Shown: positions 17,506-29,267, numbered from the stretch's first letter. The stretch: DNA of 41,329 nt from Gilliamella sp. App6-5 (GCF_001690525.1 NZ_LZGT01000005.1:1-41329); one strand, 5' to 3'. Notes: generated from the sequence alone by a model not told the origin. Translations and numbers: made by a program.

Positions 17506-17534
17506 ATATTAAAGTAGACTTGCTTATTTGTAAA
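17506..17534 (-). promoter_or_regulatory. Sigma-70 promoter of tRNA-Ser
   Basis: On the minus strand TTTACA and TAATAT are separated by 17 nt, close to the TTGACA/TATAAT consensus. The -10 ends 13 nt before the tRNA 5' end, which leaves a very short 5' leader. Confidence 0.65.
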
Positions 17535-17685
17535 TAGCTATTTTAAAATTTTTTATCGTTTGCTTTAAATTTCATCAAATTTTATGGGAATTAAGCAATC
17601 GATGAGGTATTTGCCTGCAAAATTAGTGTTGGATTGTGATTAATTGGGTATAATACAACACACATTAAATAGCGTACTTTGAAAA

Positions 17686-18003
17686 ATGTTAGAACAGATA
17701 GAAACCGATGATAAAGGTTATTTAAAAAATTGGCAGGATTGGACTGTTGATTTGGTTCCTGAATTGGCAGCCAAAGAGTGCATTGAATTAACCAATGCAC
17801 ATTGGGAAGTGATTTTATTTGTTCGTGATTTTTACTTAGAATATAAAACCTCACCAGCTATACGCGCTTTAGTTAAAGCGATGGAAAAAAAGTTTGGTAC
17901 AGAAAAGGGCAATAGTCGTTATTTGTATAAGTTATTTCCTGATGGCCCAGCTAAACAAGCGACTAAACTTGCAGGCTTACCAAAACCAGTTAAATGTATA
18001 TAG
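17686..18003 (+). CDS. tusE: Sulfur relay protein TusE (DsrC family)
   Basis: 105 residues. The block ending [22 protein letters not shown] and the C-terminal [18 protein letters not shown] ... GLPKPVKCI match TusE/DsrC, including the penultimate-position active cysteine. TusE accepts persulfide from TusBCD and passes it to MnmA for 2-thiouridine in tRNA-Lys/Glu/Gln. It stands alone between tRNA-Ser and ftsB (21 bp before ftsB). Confidence 0.95.
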   Translation: MLEQIETDDKGYLKNWQDWTVDLVPELAAKECIELTNAHWEVILFVRDFYLEYKTSPAIRALVKAMEKKFGTEKGNSRYLYKLFPDGPAKQATKLAGLPKPVKCI

Positions 18004-18024
18004 ATAAAGGATAAGACTAAATTC

Positions 18025-18321
18025 ATGAGAAGATGGAAGCTCCCTTTATTATTATTGGTTGTACTGGGTTATCTACAGTATTCTTTGTGGTATGGAAAAA
18101 ATAACGTGTACGACTATCAAGACAATGTGGAAATGTTAGTTAATTTACGTGCTGATAACGAGAAGTTAAAGGCTCGTAACGAACAGATGTTTGCTGAAAT
18201 TGATGATTTACAACGTGGCTATGAAGCAATAGAGGAGCGCGCGCGTAGCCATTTAGGGATGGTTAAATCTAATGAATATTTTTATCGAATTATAATTGAT
18301 TCGGATACAAAAAAACGATAA
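18025..18321 (+). CDS. ftsB: Cell division protein FtsB
   Basis: 98 residues. A short cytoplasmic start (MRRWKLP) leads into one membrane helix ([17 protein letters not shown]), then a periplasmic coiled coil (about 30-65: [20 protein letters not shown]) and the conserved [13 protein letters not shown]. It forms the FtsQBL complex that activates septal peptidoglycan synthesis. AAAGGAT precedes the start. Its stop shares one base with the ispD ATG. Confidence 0.95.
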   Translation: MRRWKLPLLLLVVLGYLQYSLWYGKNNVYDYQDNVEMLVNLRADNEKLKARNEQMFAEIDDLQRGYEAIEERARSHLGMVKSNEYFYRIIIDSDTKKR

Positions 18322-19034
18322 TGCATAACGTAAATAATCTTCATGATATCATCGCTATTGTGCCGGCAGCAGGAATTGGTTGCCGTATGAATAGCCAAAC
18401 CCCCAAACAATATCTAGAAATTGGTTCAAAAACGATTTTAGAACATACACTGAATAAATTATTAACGCACCCTCAAATTGTGAGAGTTATTGTTGTGATC
18501 AGCCCAGAAGATAACTTATTTCATACCCTTTCGATCGCCTTACACGATAAGATTAAAGTCACTTTAGGTGGCAAAACTCGCGCTGATTCTGTGTTAGCTG
18601 GATTACAACTGCTAAATGATCAACAGTGGGCTTTAGTTCATGATGCAGCAAGGCCTTGTGTTGATCATGATGATATTACGCGCCTAATTGAAACGGTAAC
18701 AAATAAAAAACAAGGTGGCATATTAGCCACCCGTATTAGTGATACGATAAAACGAGCGTATCAAAATAATGACAATGTTATTGATTATACTGAAGATCGA
18801 ACTTATTTATGGGGCGCAGCAACGCCTCAACTATTTAATGCTGGTGAACTAAAATCATGTTTGCAACAAGCTTTAAATCATCATGTTGCCATTACAGATG
18901 AAGCTTCAGCGATTGAATATTGTGGCGGGCACCCTTTATTGATTGAATGCCGTCGAGATAATATAAAAATAACGCGTCCTGAAGATTTAGCATTGGCTAC
19001 TTTTTATTTGACTAATCAGATTCCAAATAGGTGA
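18321..19034 (+). CDS. ispD: 2-C-methyl-D-erythritol 4-phosphate cytidylyltransferase
   Basis: 237 residues. The nucleotide-binding N-terminus is [21 protein letters not shown] (about 14-34). Later come [19 protein letters not shown] and the conserved [16 protein letters not shown] and TDEASAIEY. It joins CTP to methylerythritol phosphate in the non-mevalonate isoprenoid pathway. It starts in a one-base overlap with ftsB and is followed 4 bp later by ispF, the next-but-one enzyme of the pathway. Confidence 0.97.
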   Translation: MHNVNNLHDIIAIVPAAGIGCRMNSQTPKQYLEIGSKTILEHTLNKLLTHPQIVRVIVVISPEDNLFHTLSIALHDKIKVTLGGKTRADSVLAGLQLLNDQQWALVHDAARPCVDHDDITRLIETVTNKKQGGILATRISDTIKRAYQNNDNVIDYTEDRTYLWGAATPQLFNAGELKSCLQQALNHHVAITDEASAIEYCGGHPLLIECRRDNIKITRPEDLALATFYLTNQIPNR

Positions 19035-19038
19035 AAAT

Positions 19039-19524
19039 ATGAGAATAGGTCATGGATTTGATGTGCATAAGTTTGGTGGTGAGGGGCCAATAACCCTTGC
19101 TGGCGTGAAAATTCCTTATCAATATGGTCTTGTTGCGCATTCTGATGGTGATGTTGTATTACATGCTATAACCGATGCCTTAATTGGTGCATTAGCATTA
19201 GGTGATATTGGTAAGCTGTTTCCTGACACTGATCCTAAATATAAAGGCATAGATAGTCGTATATTATTAAAAGAAGTGTACAGCTTAGTTCAAGCTAAAG
19301 GCTATGAGCTTATAAATCTGGATACCACTATCATCGCACAAGAACCCAAAATGCGGCCTCATGTGGATCAAATGCGGGTTAATATCGCTGAAGATCTAAA
19401 AGTGCATTTTGATCAAATTAGTGTAAAAGCGACAACGACTGAGCAATTAGGGTTTATAGGACGTAAAGAGGGCATTGCTTGCCAAGCAGTTGTTTTATTA
19501 ACCAAAAAGTCCAAAGCAGATTAA
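19039..19524 (+). CDS. ispF: 2-C-methyl-D-erythritol 2,4-cyclodiphosphate synthase
   Basis: 161 residues (E. coli 159). Zinc ligands are visible in RIGHGFDVH (Asp8, His10) and in [35 protein letters not shown] and [20 protein letters not shown] complete the trimer active site. It cyclises CDP-methylerythritol 2-phosphate, releasing CMP. Confidence 0.98.
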   Translation: MRIGHGFDVHKFGGEGPITLAGVKIPYQYGLVAHSDGDVVLHAITDALIGALALGDIGKLFPDTDPKYKGIDSRILLKEVYSLVQAKGYELINLDTTIIAQEPKMRPHVDQMRVNIAEDLKVHFDQISVKATTTEQLGFIGRKEGIACQAVVLLTKKSKAD

Positions 19525-19545
19525 ATTTAAATATAGGCAATACAA

Positions 19546-20568
19546 GTGTTAGCAAAACTTAATTATTTATATGGAAAACCAACCACGACAGGGCAGTATA
19601 AACAGCAATACGAAGATTTTATGGTTACAGAAGATCTTGGATTTGAGTTGACTGGCGATGGTGAACATGTTTTAGTTTTTTTGCAAAAACGTGATTGTAA
19701 TACTATTTTTGTGGCTGAGCAGTTAGCTAAATATGTTGGTATTTCAGCCAAGCTTGTGAGTTATGCTGGATTAAAAGATCGTCAAGCGATAACTCAGCAA
19801 TGGTTTAGCTTACATATGCCTGGTCAGCAAACGCCAGACTTTTCGACATTTGATTTAGCTGGTTGCCAGATACTCAAAGTCACTCGGCATAATAAAAAAT
19901 TAAAAATAGGTGCATTAAAGGGTAATTATTTTAAAATTAGATTAAGAAATTTAAATGCTCAATCTGAAATCGAATCTAAATTAGCCTTACTCAAACAACA
20001 TGGCGTGCCTAATTATTTTGGTGAGCAGCGTTTTGGTCGAAATGAAAATAATATTACCCAAGCCATAAAATGGGCTAGTGGCGAGATTTCGGTTAAAGAT
20101 CGTAAAAAGCGTAGCTTTTATCTTTCAGCTGCACGTAGTGCGATTTTTAACAATATTGTCAGCCAGCGAATAGCTCAAAATTTACATCAAATTGTGTTAG
20201 ATGGCGATATATTACAACTCGCACAGCGTGGTAGCTGGTTTGTTGCACAAGAAGATGAAATGGATTTATTACAGCAGCGACTTGAAAATGGTGAAATTAA
20301 TATTACCGCACCAATGGTGGGGGATTCACCACTTGGTACACGCTTTAAGGCACTTGATTTTGAGCAAAAATGTTTAGAAAGTTGGTCTGAATTTATTGAC
20401 CTATTCAAAAAAGAGCGTGTCGAAACAGTAAGACGGTCAATATTGTTACGAGCAGAGCAACTTAATTGGCAATGGTTGGATGATCATACTCTTGATCTTG
20501 ATTTTTATTTGCCGTCAGGTTGTTATGCAACAAGTGTGATACGTGAATTAATAATGGAAAATGAGTAG
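19546..20568 (+). CDS. truD: tRNA pseudouridine(13) synthase TruD
   Basis: 340 residues from a GTG start, which aligns with the family N-terminus (LxYLxGKPxxTG). The catalytic aspartate is in [10 protein letters not shown] (Asp78). [16 protein letters not shown] and [14 protein letters not shown] are TruD landmarks, and the TRUD insertion lies between them. It makes pseudouridine 13 in tRNA-Glu. In E. coli surE lies between truD and pcm; here pcm follows after 5 bp. Confidence 0.96.
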   Translation: MLAKLNYLYGKPTTTGQYKQQYEDFMVTEDLGFELTGDGEHVLVFLQKRDCNTIFVAEQLAKYVGISAKLVSYAGLKDRQAITQQWFSLHMPGQQTPDFSTFDLAGCQILKVTRHNKKLKIGALKGNYFKIRLRNLNAQSEIESKLALLKQHGVPNYFGEQRFGRNENNITQAIKWASGEISVKDRKKRSFYLSAARSAIFNNIVSQRIAQNLHQIVLDGDILQLAQRGSWFVAQEDEMDLLQQRLENGEINITAPMVGDSPLGTRFKALDFEQKCLESWSEFIDLFKKERVETVRRSILLRAEQLNWQWLDDHTLDLDFYLPSGCYATSVIRELIMENE

Positions 20569-20573
20569 CCCAA

Positions 20574-21200
20574 ATGCAAAATCTAAAAATGCAATCCCTA
20601 ATTAAATTCTTGCGTCAGCAAGGAATAAAAGACGAGTATGTTTTAGATGCTATCGCTTCAATTCCACGGGAACATTTTGTTGATGAAGCTCTTTCGCATC
20701 AAGCTTATGATGATCGCCCACTCCCCATAGGCAATGGTCAGACCATTTCTCAACCCTATATTGTAGCGAAAATGACGGAACTATTGAAATTAGAACCTAA
20801 TTCTAAAGTGCTTGAAATTGGTACTGGCTCTGGGTATCAAACCGCTGTTTTGGCAAAGTTAGTTGAGCATGTTTGTTCGGTTGAGCGAATTAAAAGCCTA
20901 CAGTGGAATACAAAACGTCGTTTAAAGCAACTAGATATTCACAACATTTCAACGCGTCATGGTGATGGCTGGTTAGGTTGGCCTGAGCGAGGGCCGTTTG
21001 ATGGCATCATCGTTACCGCAGCTGCATCCGAAGTACCACAAAGCTTGTTAGAACAGTTGGCAGATAAAGGACGATTAGTTATTCCAGTCGGTAACAGTAA
21101 ACAGGCTTTACAATTAATTGAGCGTGATGGCAATAAATTTGTAGCCAAAAATATGGGCGAGGTGATATTTGTACCTTTAGTTAAAGGCGATATAGAATAA
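20574..21200 (+). CDS. pcm: Protein-L-isoaspartate O-methyltransferase
   Basis: 208 residues. The N-terminal [10 protein letters not shown] ... [16 protein letters not shown] block and the SAM-binding motif [16 protein letters not shown] (about 80-95) identify the enzyme, with [18 protein letters not shown] and the C-terminal [10 protein letters not shown]. It methylates isoaspartyl residues so that damaged proteins can be repaired. Either of two early ATGs (20574 or 20589) could be the start. The usual downstream nlpD-rpoS pair is absent; the operon ends at a long AT hairpin. Confidence 0.96.
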   Translation: MQNLKMQSLIKFLRQQGIKDEYVLDAIASIPREHFVDEALSHQAYDDRPLPIGNGQTISQPYIVAKMTELLKLEPNSKVLEIGTGSGYQTAVLAKLVEHVCSVERIKSLQWNTKRRLKQLDIHNISTRHGDGWLGWPERGPFDGIIVTAAASEVPQSLLEQLADKGRLVIPVGNSKQALQLIERDGNKFVAKNMGEVIFVPLVKGDIE

Positions 21201-21220
21201 TTTATGTTCATATCAAATAA

Positions 21221-21256
21221 AAAATAGAAAATAAAATACTTATTTTCTATTTTTAT
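21221..21256. terminator. Bidirectional terminator between pcm and pnuC
   Basis: A 14-bp perfect stem (AAAATAGAAAATAA / TTATTTTCTATTTT) with a 5-nt loop lies between convergent genes. The arms are A-rich on the left and T-rich on the right, so it can work on either strand. Confidence 0.85.
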
Positions 21257-21303
21257 ACTGAAACATAGTGTTTTCTGAAACTTTTTGACAAAATCTGGTA
21301 TAT

Positions 21304-21996
21304 CTATTCTTCCTGTTCAGAACGTTTCCATTCACAAATTCCATAAATAGCATTAAATAGATAAATTAAGTACTGTGTTGCGATAATGATATTGTCGGTA
21401 TAGATATTTAAGCCAATCACCAGTACGTTTAATATGACCCATAAATACCAATTAAACGCATATCGCATCATTAGCAATAACTGAGCAACAATACCTAATC
21501 CAAAGATAAAACAGTTAGCCATGAGTTGATAGGTTGTATTGGTAGCACCAACTTCATTGGTTAAATAAATATTGAAAAAAGCCGCAGCAATAAGAAATAT
21601 GAGTGTATATAAAAATGCGGTTTCATTGAGTGAACGAACTTTAACATTTTTATGATTATCAAGGTTTTTTTGCCAAGTAAATAGCCCATAGATATGTGAA
21701 CAAAAATAGTAGAGGGGGGGCAGTCCCGCACCAATATTGCCACCAAGAACATTAGCACAACATTCTGCAACTACGGCAAACATACCCAATACATTGCCCA
21801 TATTTTTTCGTTTTGCTAATAAAATGACACAAAGTAGGCCACAAAAAGCGCCTATGTAAGAAGCTGTATAGCGTAAATTAAATTGAGTAAATGGATCAGT
21901 GTATAAGAATGCTAGCGTGACACATAATATACAAAAAAATGGATAAAATTTATTGCGTCCGATTGAAATGGTAAGATCGTTTAATTTATTCATCAT
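21304..21996 (-). CDS. pnuC: Nicotinamide riboside transporter PnuC
   Basis: 230 residues with about seven hydrophobic segments. Family landmarks are the NVLGGNIGAGLPPLYYFCSHIYG region, WYLWVILNVL and the closing LFNAIYGICEWK. PnuC lets nicotinamide riboside enter by facilitated diffusion, and the kinase of NadR traps it as NMN. The start lies 3 bp after the nadR stop, so the two form one operon in which uptake and phosphorylation are coupled. Confidence 0.93.
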   Translation of the reverse strand: MMNKLNDLTISIGRNKFYPFFCILCVTLAFLYTDPFTQFNLRYTASYIGAFCGLLCVILLAKRKNMGNVLGMFAVVAECCANVLGGNIGAGLPPLYYFCSHIYGLFTWQKNLDNHKNVKVRSLNETAFLYTLIFLIAAAFFNIYLTNEVGATNTTYQLMANCFIFGLGIVAQLLLMMRYAFNWYLWVILNVLVIGLNIYTDNIIIATQYLIYLFNAIYGICEWKRSEQEE

Positions 21997-21999
21997 TTA

Positions 22000-23268
<1,269 letters not shown>

Positions 23269-23291
23269 AAATATAAATCATTTTTATTTAT

Positions 23292-23309
23292 TGTTCAATA
23301 TATTAAACA
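23292..23309. promoter_or_regulatory. NadR box 2
   Basis: TGTTCA-ATATAT-TAAACA, again one change from the palindromic consensus. It starts 41 bp from box 1, about four helical turns, so two NadR molecules could sit on the same face of the DNA. Confidence 0.7.
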
Positions 23310-23476
23310 TAAAATAATTTATTTTTATTTAGCTTCATTAAAATTTATAGCAATTAAGCTGAAAATAGTGAATACTCTTTTACTATTGATGATTTTAGGT
23401 ATTGCATATTGCTATGCTTACTTATAACTTAAATAAATTCTAATAGTTAATATCTCAAAGAGATTGAAAAGAAAAT

Positions 23477-25060
23477 ATGAAAATTCAAAAATTAGCTTTT
23501 TTCATTGCATTTGCCTCTAGCAGTGCCTTAGCAAACAATAATGTCACACTCAATAAAGTAACGCTTTTTTTACAAGGAGCTGAATTACAGGGGCAATCAA
23601 CGGTATTACTAAGTAAAGGGGAAAGTGAAATTTTATTGACTGGAATTGCCGATGGTGTCAAAGCTAATTCAATTAATGTGGGATTTGGTGATGATACCAA
23701 CGTGAAAGTATTATCAACGTCATTAAATGATAACTATGTTGGCGATAATAAACTAAGCGCAGATATTAAGCCTTTGCTTGACGAGTTAAAGCAATTACAA
23801 GAAAAACATGATACCACCGAAATACAATTAAAAGCCGTATCTGAACAAGTTACCCTTTTACAGGGGAATCGCTTGGATCTGTTAGTTAAAAATGGAAATA
23901 ACGATTTAAGCGGAATGAAAAATGTGTTGGAATTTGTTAAAACAAATTTAGTCACAGCCTTAAATGAACAAAACAAGCTACAGAAAGAAGTCGATCAGAT
24001 TAATGCACAAATCGCACAATGCCAAGATAAGATTGATAAACAAAAAGCGTTGACCAAGCGTTTAACCAATGCAATTACTGTAAAAGTTTATTCTGATAAA
24101 GACATTAGCTTGCCAGTGACTTTATCGTACGTCACCAATAAAGCGGGTTGGGTGCCTGTTTATGATGTGCGCGTTGCGGATATCAATTCTCCATTACAAC
24201 TCACTTATAAAGCAGATATTTATCAAAATAGTGGTTTGGATTGGCAAAACGTGGATTTTAGTTTATTGACTTCTAATCCCAGTGATGGAATAACTGCTCC
24301 TGATTTAATGCCATGGTATATCGATCTGTATACTGTAAAAGGTGGATTCTTTTTTTCTAAGAGCGAAAAAGATTATGATGAAATAAGTGCAAAAGCGTCA
24401 AGATCAGTGCATCCTGATGATAATGTATTCACCAAAACGTTAGGTATTAATACCCGCTTTGAGGTCAAATTGCCTTATACCATTAAATCCAATAGCCAAA
24501 GTAATATTCTTACTTTACAAAACAAAGAAGTGGAAGCGAAATATCATTATATTGCTATTCCTAAATTAGATAGCGGTGTGTACTTACAAGCACAAATTGC
24601 TGATTGGGATAAACTTAACCTTTTACCAGGAAAGTCTACGGTATTTTTTAACGGTAATTATATTGGCGAAAGTTTTATTACTACTAAAGATCTAAAAGAG
24701 ACACTCGATATCTCTTTAGGTAAAGATAACAATATTTTTATTTCACGTAATCGTAATATTAATGAAACATCAAAACCTTCGTTATTCGGCAATGATATTT
24801 CACAAAAATATGCTTATACCATTGATGTAAAAAATACCAAATCGCTACCTATTGATATTGTTGTTTATGATCAGCTACCCAATATTATCAATAAGGCAGT
24901 CGTCCTTAATGAGGCTAAATATGATAATGCAAATTATAATAAAGAAACCGGTCAATTAATGTGGCAGTTTAAGTTGAATCCAAATGAAAATAAAAATCTT
25001 AGTTTAAGCTTTAAACTGACTTATCCAAAAGATAAAGTTAACGATATAATTGGATTATAA
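23477..25060 (+). CDS. Secreted DUF4139 (MuiA-like) protein
   Basis: 527 residues with a signal peptide (FFIAFASSSALA-NN). The N-terminal part (about 24-110) fits DUF4140: VTLNKVTLFLQGAELQ and GESEILLTGIADGV. A coiled coil follows at about 90-195 (many E, Q and K heptads). The DUF4139 beta domain then begins with LSYVTNKAGWVPVYDVRV and continues to LSLSFKLTYPKDK at the end. Related proteins are annotated as mucoidy-inhibitor-like, but no activity is established for most. It is 25 bp upstream of recD and so may be co-transcribed by chance. Weak purine-rich ribosome site. Confidence 0.85.
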   Translation: MKIQKLAFFIAFASSSALANNNVTLNKVTLFLQGAELQGQSTVLLSKGESEILLTGIADGVKANSINVGFGDDTNVKVLSTSLNDNYVGDNKLSADIKPLLDELKQLQEKHDTTEIQLKAVSEQVTLLQGNRLDLLVKNGNNDLSGMKNVLEFVKTNLVTALNEQNKLQKEVDQINAQIAQCQDKIDKQKALTKRLTNAITVKVYSDKDISLPVTLSYVTNKAGWVPVYDVRVADINSPLQLTYKADIYQNSGLDWQNVDFSLLTSNPSDGITAPDLMPWYIDLYTVKGGFFFSKSEKDYDEISAKASRSVHPDDNVFTKTLGINTRFEVKLPYTIKSNSQSNILTLQNKEVEAKYHYIAIPKLDSGVYLQAQIADWDKLNLLPGKSTVFFNGNYIGESFITTKDLKETLDISLGKDNNIFISRNRNINETSKPSLFGNDISQKYAYTIDVKNTKSLPIDIVVYDQLPNIINKAVVLNEAKYDNANYNKETGQLMWQFKLNPNENKNLSLSFKLTYPKDKVNDIIGL

Positions 25061-25085
25061 ATGAGTAAATCACAGAAAATACAGT

Positions 25086-26936
25086 ATGTTAAACGAATGG
25101 TTAAACCAATTTACACAAGACAATCAAATTAGTTTGCTAGATATTCATTTGGCAGCATTTTTAACGAATAAAGCAAAGTTAAATGACAATATTACAATTA
25201 AACGATTCAGTTTTTTAGTGATAACGCTAAGTAAAGAGGTAAGATCTGGTCATGTTTGCTTAGATCTTCGTTATTTAAAACAATCAACGATAGAAGCGCA
25301 GCTTTGGTTAGCCTTAGGCTCACCAAACGAGCAAGATTGGAAAAACGCACTTGAACAAGCACAAAATAGTCGAGTTGTGAGTGATGGAACAAATTTATCT
25401 CCGCTTATCCTTATTGAAAATAAACTCTATTTTCAAAGGATGTGGTTGGACGAGAAAAATGTTGCTCAATATTTCAATCACACAATCCTTAATAAAGAGT
25501 CAAATTGCGATGTTGATTTAAATACTATACTTAATCAGCTTTTTACCGATAATCACGCTGAAATTGATTGGCAAAAAGTGGCGGTTGCTGCGGCATTAAC
25601 GCGTAAAGTCGCGATTATTTCGGGCGGGCCTGGTACAGGTAAAACAACCACTGTCGCTAAAATTTTAGCCGGAATTTTGTTAACTACGCCCAATGCGCGA
25701 ATTATTACGGCGGCTCCGACAGGGAAAGCCGCATCAAGGTTAACCGAATCATTGAGTCAAACAATTGAGCAACTCGCTTTTGCATCACTCAATATAAAGG
25801 CAGAAGCGATCACTTTACACCGTTTATTAGGCGCAAAAGCAGATAATCGTTCATTCAAGCATGATAAAAATAATCCGTTGCATGTTGATGTATTAGTCAT
25901 TGATGAAGCCTCAATGGTTGATTTAAATATGATGGCAAGAGTCATTGAAGCCTTACCCGCTTCTGCACGTTTAATTTTGTTGGGTGATAAAGATCAGCTC
26001 TCATCGGTTGAAGCCGGTGCGGTATTTGGTGATCTTTGTACCTTTATTACGCATGGTTATAGCGAGTCACGAGCAAAAGAGCTAAGCCAATTAACTGGCT
26101 ATGTTGTGCCTGCTTGCGAGCAAACAGCAACAATCACGGACAGTATTTGCCTATTACAAAAAAGTTATCGTTTTAACGAATCGTCTGGTATTGGATTGTT
26201 GGCTAATGCTGTTAAAGAGGGGCGCTCAACTGTCGTGAAAAAATTATTAACCGATGAGTCATTAAGTGATATCCAATATCATGCACTTTCATCCCAACAA
26301 GCTTATGAAGATGTTTTACATGATAGTATTAATCACTATAAACATTATTTAAATGTTATTAAGCAATATGGCACTAATGATATTGCGGCAGTTTTAGCTA
26401 AATTTGCCGAATATCGCTTACTTTGTGCTGTAAGAGAAGGATATTTTGGTGTAGAGGGTTTAAACAAGCAAATTGAGTTACTATTAGCCAAAAATAAATT
26501 GATTCGCTTGAAAAATAAAGAGGCTTGGTACGTTGGTCGGCCAATTATGATTTTACGCAATAGTACTTCATTAGGGTTGTACAATGGTGATATTGGCATT
26601 ACATTAATGGCTGAAAAGAATAGCTCAAAATTACGTGTGTATTTCCCGTTTGCTGATGGATCTATTAAAGGATTTTCGCCATTTCGATTACCTGAGCATG
26701 AAACAGCTTACGCTATGACAATCCATAAATCGCAAGGTTCAGAATTCGATGATGTGAATATTATCTTACCAACTAGTTATTCACCGTTGCTTAACCGTTC
26801 TTTGCTTTATACAGCAATTACCCGCGCTAAAAAAGCCGTTTCAATTTATGCGACTAAACCAATTTTATTACAAGCAATTAAATCACAAACACCAAGGCAT
26901 AGTGGTTTAGTGAGTTTATTGCAAAATAATAGCTGA
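25086..26936 (+). CDS. recD: RecBCD exonuclease V subunit RecD
   Basis: 616 residues (E. coli 608). The N-terminal RecB-interacting region runs to about 165. The SF1 helicase motifs are I, SGGPGTGKTTT (about 179-189), then TAAPTGKAASRL, DVLVIDEASMVDL (II), LILLGDKDQLSSVEAG (III) and, near the end, TAYAMTIHKSQGSEFD and LLYTAITRAKK (V-VI). It is the 5'-3' motor of the recombination and DNA-degradation complex. recB and recC are not next to it here. The ATG lacks a clear ribosome site. A hairpin with a T run follows. Confidence 0.96.
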   Translation: MLNEWLNQFTQDNQISLLDIHLAAFLTNKAKLNDNITIKRFSFLVITLSKEVRSGHVCLDLRYLKQSTIEAQLWLALGSPNEQDWKNALEQAQNSRVVSDGTNLSPLILIENKLYFQRMWLDEKNVAQYFNHTILNKESNCDVDLNTILNQLFTDNHAEIDWQKVAVAAALTRKVAIISGGPGTGKTTTVAKILAGILLTTPNARIITAAPTGKAASRLTESLSQTIEQLAFASLNIKAEAITLHRLLGAKADNRSFKHDKNNPLHVDVLVIDEASMVDLNMMARVIEALPASARLILLGDKDQLSSVEAGAVFGDLCTFITHGYSESRAKELSQLTGYVVPACEQTATITDSICLLQKSYRFNESSGIGLLANAVKEGRSTVVKKLLTDESLSDIQYHALSSQQAYEDVLHDSINHYKHYLNVIKQYGTNDIAAVLAKFAEYRLLCAVREGYFGVEGLNKQIELLLAKNKLIRLKNKEAWYVGRPIMILRNSTSLGLYNGDIGITLMAEKNSSKLRVYFPFADGSIKGFSPFRLPEHETAYAMTIHKSQGSEFDDVNIILPTSYSPLLNRSLLYTAITRAKKAVSIYATKPILLQAIKSQTPRHSGLVSLLQNNS

Positions 26937-26946
26937 TTCTATTTTG

Positions 26947-26974
26947 ATAAGCACATTTGAGCTTATTTTTTTGA
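26947..26974 (+). terminator. Terminator after recD
   Basis: ATAAGC and GCTTAT (6 bp, 8-nt loop) followed directly by eight T residues, just past the recD stop. Confidence 0.7.
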
Positions 26975-27000
26975 AAGATGATATGTCATTCGAGGCAGAA

Positions 27001-27027
27001 ATAATAAAACAGGGCGATAAGCCCTGT
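27001..27027 (-). terminator. Terminator after gltL
   Basis: On the minus strand ACAGGGC-TTATC-GCCCTGT is a 7-bp GC-rich stem followed by TTTATTATT. It ends the gltIJKL transcript and lies 11 bp past the gltL stop. Confidence 0.9.
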
Positions 27028-27037
27028 AATAATTAAC

Positions 27038-27763
27038 TTAATGAATAATCTTAGCTAAAAAGTCTTTAGCACGATCTGATTGTGGATTAGTAAAGAATTG
27101 CTCTTTTGAGGTATCTTCAATAATTTCACCAGCATCCATAAAGATAACACGGTGGGCTACTTTACGCGCAAAGCCCATTTCATGAGTAACCACCATCATG
27201 GTCATGCCTTCATAAGCGAGCTCAACCATCACATCTAATACTTCATTTACCATTTCAGGATCAAGTGCTGAGGTTGGTTCGTCAAACAGCATGACAATAG
27301 GATCCATACATAACGCGCGAGCAATGGCAACACGTTGCTGTTGACCGCCAGAAAGTTGTGCGGGGTATTTATCGGCATGAGCAAGTAAACCAACGCGCTC
27401 TAACAAGTTAAGCGCTTTTTCGCGAGCTTCTTCGTCTGTTCGACCTAACACTTTAATTTGCGCAAGGGTGAGGTTTTTTAAAATAGTTAAATGTGGGAAT
27501 AGTTCAAAATGTTGAAATACCATACCCACTTTAGAACGTAACTTTGCTAAGTTAGTTGCTTTACTTGTAACTTCGGTTCCATCAATAATAATTTTGCCTT
27601 TTTGTACAGGCTCTAAACAATTTACGGTTTTTATCAAAGTTGATTTTCCTGAACCCGAAGGACCGCAAACCACCACAACCTCGCCTTTACCAACTCGAGT
27701 TGTGCAGTTTTTTAATACCTGAAATTGTCCATACCATTTTGATATATTTTCTAAGGAGATCAT
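27038..27763 (-). CDS. gltL: Glutamate/aspartate ABC transporter ATP-binding protein
   Basis: 241 residues (E. coli 241). Walker A is GPSGSGKST (34-42), the Q loop is [14 protein letters not shown], the signature is [15 protein letters not shown], and Walker B is [15 protein letters not shown], followed by [15 protein letters not shown]. It powers the GltJ-GltK permease. The start overlaps the gltK stop by 4 bp. The order and strand relation to lnt are as in E. coli, which supports the glutamate/aspartate assignment over other polar amino acids. Confidence 0.93.
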   Translation of the reverse strand: MISLENISKWYGQFQVLKNCTTRVGKGEVVVVCGPSGSGKSTLIKTVNCLEPVQKGKIIIDGTEVTSKATNLAKLRSKVGMVFQHFELFPHLTILKNLTLAQIKVLGRTDEEAREKALNLLERVGLLAHADKYPAQLSGGQQQRVAIARALCMDPIVMLFDEPTSALDPEMVNEVLDVMVELAYEGMTMMVVTHEMGFARKVAHRVIFMDAGEIIEDTSKEQFFTNPQSDRAKDFLAKIIH

Positions 27764-28440
27764 CGAGTAATCCTTTTCTTAAAATAATTAACTAGACGTG
27801 AAACGGTGAAGCAAATAACAAAATAAACTGCTCCTGTAAATAATACCATCTCAACGATTAAACCATCTCTATTACCCACAATATTAACCGCACGATAGAA
27901 GAAATCAGCTAAATTTAAGGTGTAAATAAGCGTCGTATCTTGGAATAAGATAATACCTTGTGTTAATAATAATGGTGTCATAATACGAAATGCTTGTGGT
28001 AAAACCACCATTCGTAATGCCTGACCTTTAGTCATACCGAGTGCTAGTGATGCACTGATTTGACCTTTAGATACACTTTGAATACCAGCTCGAATAATTT
28101 CCGAATAGTAAGCCGCTTCAAACAAAGCAAAAGCGATTAATGCCGACACAAAACGTATATCTGTTGTGGGTGGAAGATTTAAAATCTTTTCTAATAGTTG
28201 AGGCACTAGCAAATAAAACCAGAGCAAAACCATCATTAATGGAATTGAACGGAATATATTTACATAGCATGAAGCAAACCAATGTAGTACTTTAATTGAT
28301 GAAAGTCGCATAATGGCAAGTAGCGTTCCCCAAACGATACCAAAAATTACAGCGGTAATGGTTATCTCTAAGGTTAATAGCATACCACGCATGATATAAG
28401 GTAAATTAGGCAGGATTTGACCCCATTCTAAATCCATCAT
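27760..28440 (-). CDS. gltK: Glutamate/aspartate ABC transporter permease GltK
   Basis: 226 residues with about five membrane spans. It has the polar-amino-acid permease N-terminus ([31 protein letters not shown]) and the EAA loop ([37 protein letters not shown]). It pairs with GltJ in the membrane and contacts GltL through the EAA loop. It overlaps both neighbours by 4 bp. Confidence 0.93.
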   Translation of the reverse strand: MMDLEWGQILPNLPYIMRGMLLTLEITITAVIFGIVWGTLLAIMRLSSIKVLHWFASCYVNIFRSIPLMMVLLWFYLLVPQLLEKILNLPPTTDIRFVSALIAFALFEAAYYSEIIRAGIQSVSKGQISASLALGMTKGQALRMVVLPQAFRIMTPLLLTQGIILFQDTTLIYTLNLADFFYRAVNIVGNRDGLIVEMVLFTGAVYFVICFTVSRLVNYFKKRITR

Positions 28441-29177
28441 GATTTACCTCCTAATACGCCAGGAAGTCGCACTTTTTTCTCAATATATTGCATGGCAAAC
28501 ATGATAGCGACATTGATAATTACATATCCAAATGTAATAGCAATGAATGATTCATAAGGTTGGCCTGCATGTTCAAGCAATTGGTTTGCTTGTTTTGTTA
28601 ATTCAATATAACCAACAGTCGAGGCAACAGCCGAGTTTTTAACCATATTTAATATTTCAGATGTTAATGGTGGTAAAACGCGTCGATAAGCATTAGGTAA
28701 TAAAATATATAAATAGGTTTGTTTTAAGGTTAGTCCTAATGCAATTCCGGCACTTTTCTGACCAGTAGGAATTGACTGAATAGCAGCTCTCACTTGTTCA
28801 CAAATACGTGCACCTGTGAATAATCCTAATCCTATGGTTGACATTAATAAAGTAAATATCGTAGGGTTAAGACTATATAACCAATCACGGATAGATTCTG
28901 GTACCAACGCGGGTACAACTTCAATCCAAAAGAATAAGTGAATGATTAACGGGATATTCCTAAACACTTCAACATAACATGTACCTAAGCCAGATAAAAA
29001 ACGGTTAGGTAATGTTCTTAGTACACCAAATAGCGAACCAACCAAAAAGGCAACCGTTCCTGATGTAATAACTAGCAATATGGTCATTTGAAAACCTAAC
29101 CACAACCAGCCTAGATACGTTGTATCCCCAAATGGTGCTGGTTGGAGAAAAATTTTCCAATTCCAACTTGTTGTCAT
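28437..29177 (-). CDS. gltJ: Glutamate/aspartate ABC transporter permease GltJ
   Basis: 246 residues, the same length as E. coli GltJ. The N-terminus [28 protein letters not shown] is characteristic. [19 protein letters not shown] and the EAA segment [35 protein letters not shown] are present. It is separated from gltI by a 90-bp gap holding a stable hairpin. Confidence 0.94.
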   Translation of the reverse strand: MTTSWNWKIFLQPAPFGDTTYLGWLWLGFQMTILLVITSGTVAFLVGSLFGVLRTLPNRFLSGLGTCYVEVFRNIPLIIHLFFWIEVVPALVPESIRDWLYSLNPTIFTLLMSTIGLGLFTGARICEQVRAAIQSIPTGQKSAGIALGLTLKQTYLYILLPNAYRRVLPPLTSEILNMVKNSAVASTVGYIELTKQANQLLEHAGQPYESFIAITFGYVIINVAIMFAMQYIEKKVRLPGVLGGKS

Positions 29178-29226
29178 AAATACTCCAACATGTAAAAAAA
29201 ATGTAAATAGTACTAAATAAGATGAT

Positions 29227-29246
29227 GGGCGCAGTTACCTACGCCC
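29227..29246 (-). promoter_or_regulatory. Stem-loop between gltI and gltJ
   Basis: On the minus strand GGGCGUAG-GUAA-CUGCGCCC forms an 8-bp stem (one G-U pair) closed by a GNRA tetraloop. It lies between the binding-protein gene and the permease genes and has no good U tail. Such intercistronic hairpins protect the upstream mRNA and raise binding-protein output. In E. coli the same gap yields the sRNA SroC, but no sequence match to SroC was seen. Confidence 0.6.
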
Positions 29247-29267
29247 TTATGGGAAAATATCTGCGTA

